Below, piece after piece: positions 58,536 through 64,000 of a stretch of 64,000 nt of DNA; position 1 is the first letter of the stretch; every line of letters begins with the position of its first letter. Both the position numbers and the translations under genes were made by a program. Source of the DNA: Acanthosepion lycidas. Its lineage: Eukaryota > Mollusca > Cephalopoda > Sepiida > Sepiidae. Location of the stretch: contig OZ010586.1 in assembly GCA_963932145.1 (NCBI GenBank), forward strand, positions 55,630,443 through 55,694,442, given 5' to 3'. Below the pieces are notes generated by a model. It made no database searches, was not told the DNA's origin, and saw only the letters and a program-made list of their open reading frames with translations.

Positions 58536-58839
58536 TAATAATTAAAAGCTTTTCTAATTAAATAATGTCAGTTTCATTGCATTTTTTAATTTCACAATTT
58601 GGAGTAGATTTTCAGGAAATGAGTAACTATTTTCAAAAAAAAAAAAAAAAAAAAAAAAAGTTGATGATTTACATTATCCAAGGAATCTTGTTTTAAGTAA
58701 TAAAACAAATTTTGTAATTAAAATTTCATAAAATTAAGTAAGCGGGTGGGAGGGTAACATATGTAAAAAAAAAAAATATATATATTTTTTTTACCAAGAT
58801 TTTCTTAAAAAAAAAAAAAAAAAAAAGAAAAGAAAAAGA

Positions 58840-59040
58840 AAAAAAATTTCACAAATAATTTCATTCATTTATGAATAAATCCTGAAAATATCATTTTGCA
58901 CATGCTAGAAAGGATTAAAAAATAAATTGGTCTTTCCTCTTTATACAAACATTTTTATGATAAAACTTTGTTTTTATCAAGTTTGGGGCCTTTTTTGATC
59001 ATGCTATGCTGGTTTTTACAGCAAATTAATGGAGGTACCT
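58840..59040. mobile_element. Single end of the MULE-like family
   Basis: The last 200 bases match the right end at 3340-3538: a shared TGATCATGCTATG core, TCTTTCCTCTTTA, and the terminus GGAGGTACCT at 59040. The expected 10-bp flank (AATGTAAAAT) has no matching left copy in view, so this is a truncated copy. Confidence 0.6.
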
Positions 59041-59049
59041 AATGTAAAA

Positions 59050-60305
59050 TGTTTACATTAATGTTTAGTTTATTGAAACTCAGTGATTCCTATGCTTATT
59101 ATCTCACAAATATGGCTGCAAATTTTTCTCAGATATTTCATAAAAGACACTAAACTATAACTAAAGTGTCAATAAATAATTTAGCTATCTTTTAGCTTGT
59201 TTTATCAATTCTACTGTACTACAAACGATATTCTAAGTAAAGCTCTAGTGATGACAGAACATTTGATCTTGCATAGACAAATTAAAAATATTTGTCAAAT
59301 TTCTTAACTATCATATTTTATTTTCAATATAATAAAATTCTTTCAGGCCCTAATCTTAAATGAAAATTAGACAAAAACAAAAAAAGGACATAATTGACAG
59401 CCATCTACAGTTTTTCCTTACCTGACAATAATATTCTTATATATTCTTAGATCTTGTTACCTAACATGTTAGAAACTAAAGTTAAATAGTCATTCCATAA
59501 ATGTTTATGAAATAATTTTAACAAATATGGCAGTGTGTCAAAATGGATATAGAATTGGTGCCAAATTTAATTTGGGTAGCAGTAACTTGTGTTAAGCACA
59601 TAACCATATTTGGTATGTTTCAATGTGGTCATAGTTACCTTAAGGTTAAGAGGTCAAATATGTTGGTATTAAGTATGCTATATAGATCAGACTGAGAGAC
59701 TGCAATTAGACAGGGAAGTCATGGATATCTAAAAGACAGCCATTGAGATGATGGCTAAGTAGATGCAACATATTTGATACTTTTTGCCATAATCAGAATG
59801 TGTGTATCTACATAAAAAGGTCAAGAAATACCAAACTATTATGGCAATTATTATCAAAAACAATGATATTTTAAAAATAAAAAAGTAAAAAACAAAACAC
59901 TTATTGCTAGAAAGAAGCCTGCTTTGAAGCATTAAAAACTCATTATGTCACTATCAAATCTCATGATGACCTCTCCATGTCAATATTGGTCTTTTATCAA
60001 TAATAAAAATGTTTTCTCAAAATATCTTAATACTCTATTGATTCTGCTAAAATCAGAAAGATTCAAGAACTCTATAACAAGAGTTTTAGCCTAGATATCC
60101 AAGTACTTTTGTTCATGATTGATTCATTCCTTTTCTACAACTCTTTGCATGTTATTTAAAGCCAGAAGAATATTTTTAGATTGGAAGAATTGGGGATGGG
60201 GAGATAATAATGGTTTAGTGATACAAGTTTTACTAATTAACCCATAGCTAGGGAAAAAGAGGTGGATTCATATCTTTGTGCATAAGTGAATATATTATGA
60301 ATCTA
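59050..60305. other. Intron, no recognisable element
   Basis: AT-rich intron. No supported features. Confidence 0.5.
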
Positions 60306-60309
60306 ACAT

Positions 60310-60480
60310 AAATTGGAACTTGGTTCTCCAATTAACAATTCCAAGCCATTATTCATTACACCACCTGCTTACCTAAGCTTACAGCACCTGTTATTCCCAA
60401 GCAGTCACCCATCTACATACTGACCGGGCTTGACATTGCTTAACTTCAGTGATCATACAGGAACCGGTGTTGTAAGCCAC
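60310..60480 (-). mobile_element. 5S rRNA/tRNA hybrid SINE (or 5S pseudogene fused to a tRNA-like repeat)
   Basis: On the minus strand 60480-60375 reads as 5S rRNA with the internal control region recognisable: GATCACTGAAGTTAAGCAA (box A), then AAGCCCGGTCAGTATGTAGA and TGGGTGACTGCTTGGGAATA, ending GGTGCTGTAAGCTT. About 15 bases near the 5' end are missing and several substitutions are present. It continues directly into a tRNA-like part: GGTGGTGTAATGAATAATGG (A-box-like, about 60365-60345) and GAACCAAGTTCCAATTT (B-box-like, about 60326-60310). A 5S head followed by a tRNA-related part is a known SINE arrangement. It cannot be a functional 5S gene. Confidence 0.75.
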
Positions 60481-60879
60481 TTTTGTTGAAAGTAAAGCAC
60501 TATGGCTTAACCAAAGGACACAGTGATTTTCTAACTGTAGGTTGGCTGAATTTTTGTGCCAAAATGTGAGACAACCTAGTAAGTCAAGTGAGATCTTGTT
60601 AAATTTAAAACAGGCAAATTTGTTGCACAACTCAATACAGGACATTTACTTTCAACTAATGGTTATCAGTAAGTGAAGTCAACTTCAAAGTACAGAGCAA
60701 GAGGCTCAGTTTGAAAGAAAGTCACAGAAGGAAGATTAATTACTTTTTTTAGACGAAAATGACAAGACAAAAAAAAAAAATTGTTATCTATAAATCTGAC
60801 CATCCCATGAAAAGGAGCACAGAAGGAACAAAGCAGGCCTTGCAGAACGGATATTGAAAATGGCCACTGAACTGTGCAT

Positions 60880-60892
60880 CCCCCCCCCCCCA
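60880..60892. repeat. Poly(C) tract
   Basis: About 12 consecutive C, unusual in this AT-rich DNA. Similar short C/G runs lie near 54401 and 62841. Confidence 0.8.
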
Positions 60893-61211
60893 TCTACTTA
60901 CATCTCATCTCTACTTCACTCACTTATAGCAGTAAGTTACAACCCAAGAATAAAATCTGGTTTACTGCTAGAAATTGTTTTGTTCTTTATTTGTGGGTAA
61001 AGATCTGGCTAAAGGGTAATTTTTAAGCTACAAGCATTTGACTAGAAGAAATTGCACTCTGTCAGTGAACCTGGTGTCTGGTCTGAGCTGTAACACAACA
61101 CTAGTCTAATTCTAAACAATATTATAATATAAACCTAAACTGACATGGAAAAAATTGTTATAAAAATGTATTTTTCACCTATATTATAAGGGGAGAATCA
61201 TTTTGACATAC

Positions 61212-61305
61212 CTCCTTCAGTTTCTGCAGGATGGATTTTAATTCTTGGAGTGGCTGGTACAAGATCATACAATGTACTATTTACAACAGGACCTTTTAAA
61301 CTCTC
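61212..61305 (-). CDS. OSBPL9: ORP9 exon: linker, long-isoform specific (predicted)
   Basis: A 94-bp exon after ttttatcctttcag, ending before gtatgtc. Only one frame is open: ESLKGPVVNSTLYDLVPATP then RIKIHPAETEG, leaving one base so that the 50783 exon is entered in phase 1. I do not recognise a domain; it should lie between the PH domain and the FFAT motif. Upstream exons with the start codon and PH domain are not in the window, so the entry phase comes from the open frame alone. Confidence 0.75.
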
Positions 61306-61319
61306 CTGAAAGGATAAAA

Positions 61320-62865
61320 CAAATAGAAATCAGTCATAACATGCAAAACTTAAGGTTATATAAATATTTATAATAATACTTAAAGCAAGAAATCAATTAC
61401 ACAAACATGATGACTTGTTAATAATTTTTTTTTTAAGAAAATACTAGATTAAAGGATTTCTGAAAAGTCACTACTAATAGCACATAAGGTTCACATAATG
61501 AGACAGCTCATAACATACAACATATGTTGTCATTGATTATTGACATCTGAATAAGAAAACCAGTGAAACAGTGATGTATGGACTGAAATAAATAACAGTA
61601 ACATTAAGAAAAATAGACAATTACAAGAATTCGAACCTGAAAATTAAGTGAATAACATTAGAATTGCCTGAGTAAAATCAAAATTTGTATTTCATTCATT
61701 TTTTTGTCCACCAATAATTTATCTAAATTACATCCAAATACAATGATAAAAAGATTTAATATTTGTATGAATGGCAACAGGACTGAGAAGTTCATTAGTT
61801 ACAAAGTGAATCAATCTTTCTCAAATTTTTGGGATTACTAACAACACAAACAATGACACACACTAAAAATGTCCAATGATTGATTCGGGTTACTTTGTAG
61901 AAATTTTGTAATTATCTTTTCTGAATAAAGTACTTGACAATGAGATAATTAAAAGGCAATTTTTAATGAAGACATTAAAAACAAATTGAAAAACTAGATG
62001 TTGATAACAAAAAACAAAAAAAAAAAAAACACTGTAAACAACATATCTGAAATAAATCTTAGCATATCTCTATGACAATTTGAATGAAAATTAAAAAGTT
62101 GATTTTAGCAAGTGGAATTAACTTAAAACATTCAAGTAATTTGTTCTTATGCTTCAACCAATCTAACCTTCTTCAGGTGTACAATTTATAAGGAAAGATA
62201 GGGATCACCTTTTTTTAGAAAATGATGGCAATATACTTATCAGATCAACATTCTCAGCAAACCATACAAGTGATTTTTTTAATTTATATGTACTCTACAA
62301 TTCTTTGCCTGCTAAGCAAAGAAATTTACTCCATTCTATAATACACAGTGGATGGCCTGACTTATACATTTGTCTATTAAGCAAATGTATGCCACTTTCT
62401 TCAATTTTGTCAATCTCTAGTAGTGTTATTTATCATACTGTTTGGACCTCATTGAACCCTTTTTCGTGTTATCTTAGAATTTTACGTTCTTTTTGGATAT
62501 GTTCCTAGAGTTTGACTTACAGATGGTTGATTTCCCCCCTCATATTCTTTTCCACTGTTGCATAAGATATTATAAATGTAATTTTTTTTTTTTTTTGTCT
62601 AAATTGATGGGATGAAGAGTTATCTATTAGAAATTGGATTTATTTACATTCAGACTAATGTCTTATATGATATTGTGAATTTGGTGATATAATAATTGTC
62701 AGTTCAATCTCAGGGCCAGGTAGTACAGACTCGGACTCAAGTGAAAACAGGACTAACAATAATTGAGCAATAATTAATTTTACCAGATAAAAGTAAAGGA
62801 GATATCTTTAGACCTGGACAATAGGACAAGAACAATTTACCCCCCCCCCCGCCCAGATTAAATAA
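61320..62865. other. Intron, no recognisable element
   Basis: AT-rich; A runs at 62015-62029 and T runs at 62582-62596. A piece near 62160 (CTTCTTCAGGTGTACAA) may be a trace of PLE arm, but is too short to call. Confidence 0.5.
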
Positions 62866-62884
62866 AGTGACAAGTTCTAAAAAC

Positions 62885-63005
62885 CCTGAAGGTTATCTGG
62901 ATTGACAGACACCTGAAGAAATCCGGAGGTAAAAATAGTCAAAACATTATGATAACAACAGCAAAGATAATTCCATTAGTCTGAATGTAAATAATATAAA
63001 ACAAA
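62885..63005 (+). repeat. Degenerate PLE arm remnant
   Basis: GACACCTGAAGAAATCCGGA then AAACATTATGATAACAACAG, AAAGATAATTCCATTAGTCT and GAATGTAAATAAT follow, in order, the right-arm blocks of the PLE copies (CCTGAAGAAGGCCGGAG, GAAACATTGTGATAAATATG, AATAGTCCGAATAATGTAAA). It is a diverged solo arm with no protein part. Confidence 0.6.
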
Positions 63006-63109
63006 CTTTTTTTTTTATTTTTTATAAATCCACTTATTTTGTGAGAGACTGGATATAGTTAAAAGGCTGTAAAGAGTAAATATTTCATTGAAAATTACCC
63101 GGATCATTT

Positions 63110-63999
63110 TTTTTTTTTTTTAAGTATACCCCATTGGACAAAACTAAAGGCTTTGCAATGAACTTTGCCTCAAACTCCACAATAGATGATCAGGGATATC
63201 CTCTACCTGATTTCCCTGTTCTCATGGAGTACAAGCTTTGTGACTTCACTATCTTGGCTTGGGAAGTTTTCTGACTCATCAAAAATCTTGACTTCATTAA
63301 ACCTACAGGTCTGGATAAAAATTGCTGTTGTTGTACTTAAGAACCTTAGTCCTGAGTTGTCTTCAGTTTTAGCAAAGCTGTTTTACTGCTACTTGAAAAA
63401 GAAATGTCACCTAAGTCTGTGAAAGTTGTCAGCTCTTTGTCTTATTTTCAAGAATGCTGGTGAGCATTCATCTCCATTGCAATATTGCCTTATCAGCCTC
63501 CTTAGTGTCATTAGCAAATTCTTTGAGTCTATTATCAACAAGGAGATAGCTGAACACCTCATTAGAAACAGCCTCCTGAGCAATAAACAGTATGGGTTTT
63601 GCTACTTTAGGTCCATTGCTGATGTTTTAACTGCCATCAGCCACAGAAGCAGTGAAGAATTTGATAATAGCTTAGTCACCAGAGCAATTGTCTTAGATAT
63701 TGCAAAGGCTTTTGAAAAGATGGAGTATAAGGGTTTGTTACAAACTCTCCAGCTTTGTCATCTTTGGATGTGTTTATGCAAGTATCAAGTACATTCTCTC
63801 AGGTAGGTCCATGAAAGTAGTTGTGAATGGCCAGTCTACTGAAGCTCATGGAATCAATGTGGACATCCCCTCCAAAACTCTTTGTGGACTTACCCTCTTT
63901 CAGCTTTTTATTAATGATTTACCTAGAAACATTAGTAAGCATCTATGCAGAGGATACTTCTGTTTATGGACACACTTCAAAAAATCAAAAATGATTTGA
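63110..63999 (+). pseudogene. LINE RT, 5' part of palm, running off the window
   Basis: Plus-strand frames read LSPELSSVLAKLFYCYLKKK (63345-63405), then LLSVISKFFESIINKEIAEH and LIRNSLLSNKQYGF (63497-63600, RT fingers), RSIADVLTAISHRS, AIVLDIAKAFEKM (palm motif A, FDKV-like with Asp), and a second frame reading SGRSMKVVVNGQST and IPSKTLCGLTLFQLFINDLP (motif B region, GSVLGPxLF-like). Frames shift at about 63770. The YADD motif would lie just past position 64000. Same Jockey/CR1-like family as 47760-48895. Confidence 0.8.
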
Positions 64000-64000
64000 T

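Noticed and set aside
60375-60480. A functional 5S rRNA gene
   Set aside because: It lacks about 15 bases near the 5' end, has many substitutions and is joined to tRNA-like sequence.

Overview
This is eukaryotic, very AT-rich DNA dominated by transposons, with one protein-coding gene running across the whole window on the minus strand. The repeat types (Penelope-like elements with GIY-YIG ends, Ty3/Gypsy, Tc1/mariner, Helitron helicase, Jockey/CR1-like LINE pieces, a 5S-derived SINE) and introns of 4-14 kb suggest an invertebrate. A cephalopod mollusc such as an octopus is my best guess from general impression, but the sequence alone does not prove it. There are no bacterial features.

Host gene. 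Nine internal exons of an oxysterol-binding-protein-related protein are readable on the minus strand, 5' to 3': 61305-61212, 50783-50664, 40371-40176, 33650-33541, 24847-24818, 21133-20971, 20364-20193, 6412-6328 and 586-412. Each has AG/GT borders, and the codon phase is continuous through all eight junctions (1,1,2,1,1,2,0,1, leaving phase 2). The conserved blocks ([40 protein letters not shown]) and a FFAT-like segment point to OSBPL9 (ORP9). The N-terminal PH-domain exons would lie beyond 64000 and the last exons before position 1. A strong-Kozak ATG with a splice donor at 54297-54288, in phase with the 50783 exon and next to a relatively CpG-rich stretch, looks like an alternative first exon for a short, PH-less isoform.

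Introns, from low to high coordinate. 590-6300: a 1.96-kb MULE-like element with inverted ends and a 10-bp target duplication, then a decayed Gypsy copy. 6.4-20.2 kb: a Tc1 element with double inverted/direct repeats, Helitron helicase remains with a plausible 3' hairpin end, a PLE piece, a broken Tc1, a LINE piece abutted by a MADE1-like hairpin MITE, and a second decayed Gypsy copy. 21-33.5 kb: LINE ends, a PLE copy with inverted arms carrying tRNA-like promoters, a pogo-like element and microsatellites. 34.27-39.58 kb: a structurally complete but frame-broken Ty3/Gypsy element with both LTRs, polypurine tract and AATAT duplications, filling most of one intron. 40.4-50.6 kb: several small inverted-repeat MITEs and two LINE remnants. 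54.3-61.2 kb: the presumed promoter, a second PLE copy with a 15-bp target duplication, another MADE1-like hairpin, a second MULE-like end, and a 5S rRNA/tRNA hybrid SINE. 63.1-64 kb: a LINE running off the window.

All calls come from reading translations, splice signals and repeats by eye. No alignment or database search was run. Transposon open frames are all interrupted, so none is called as a functional protein.
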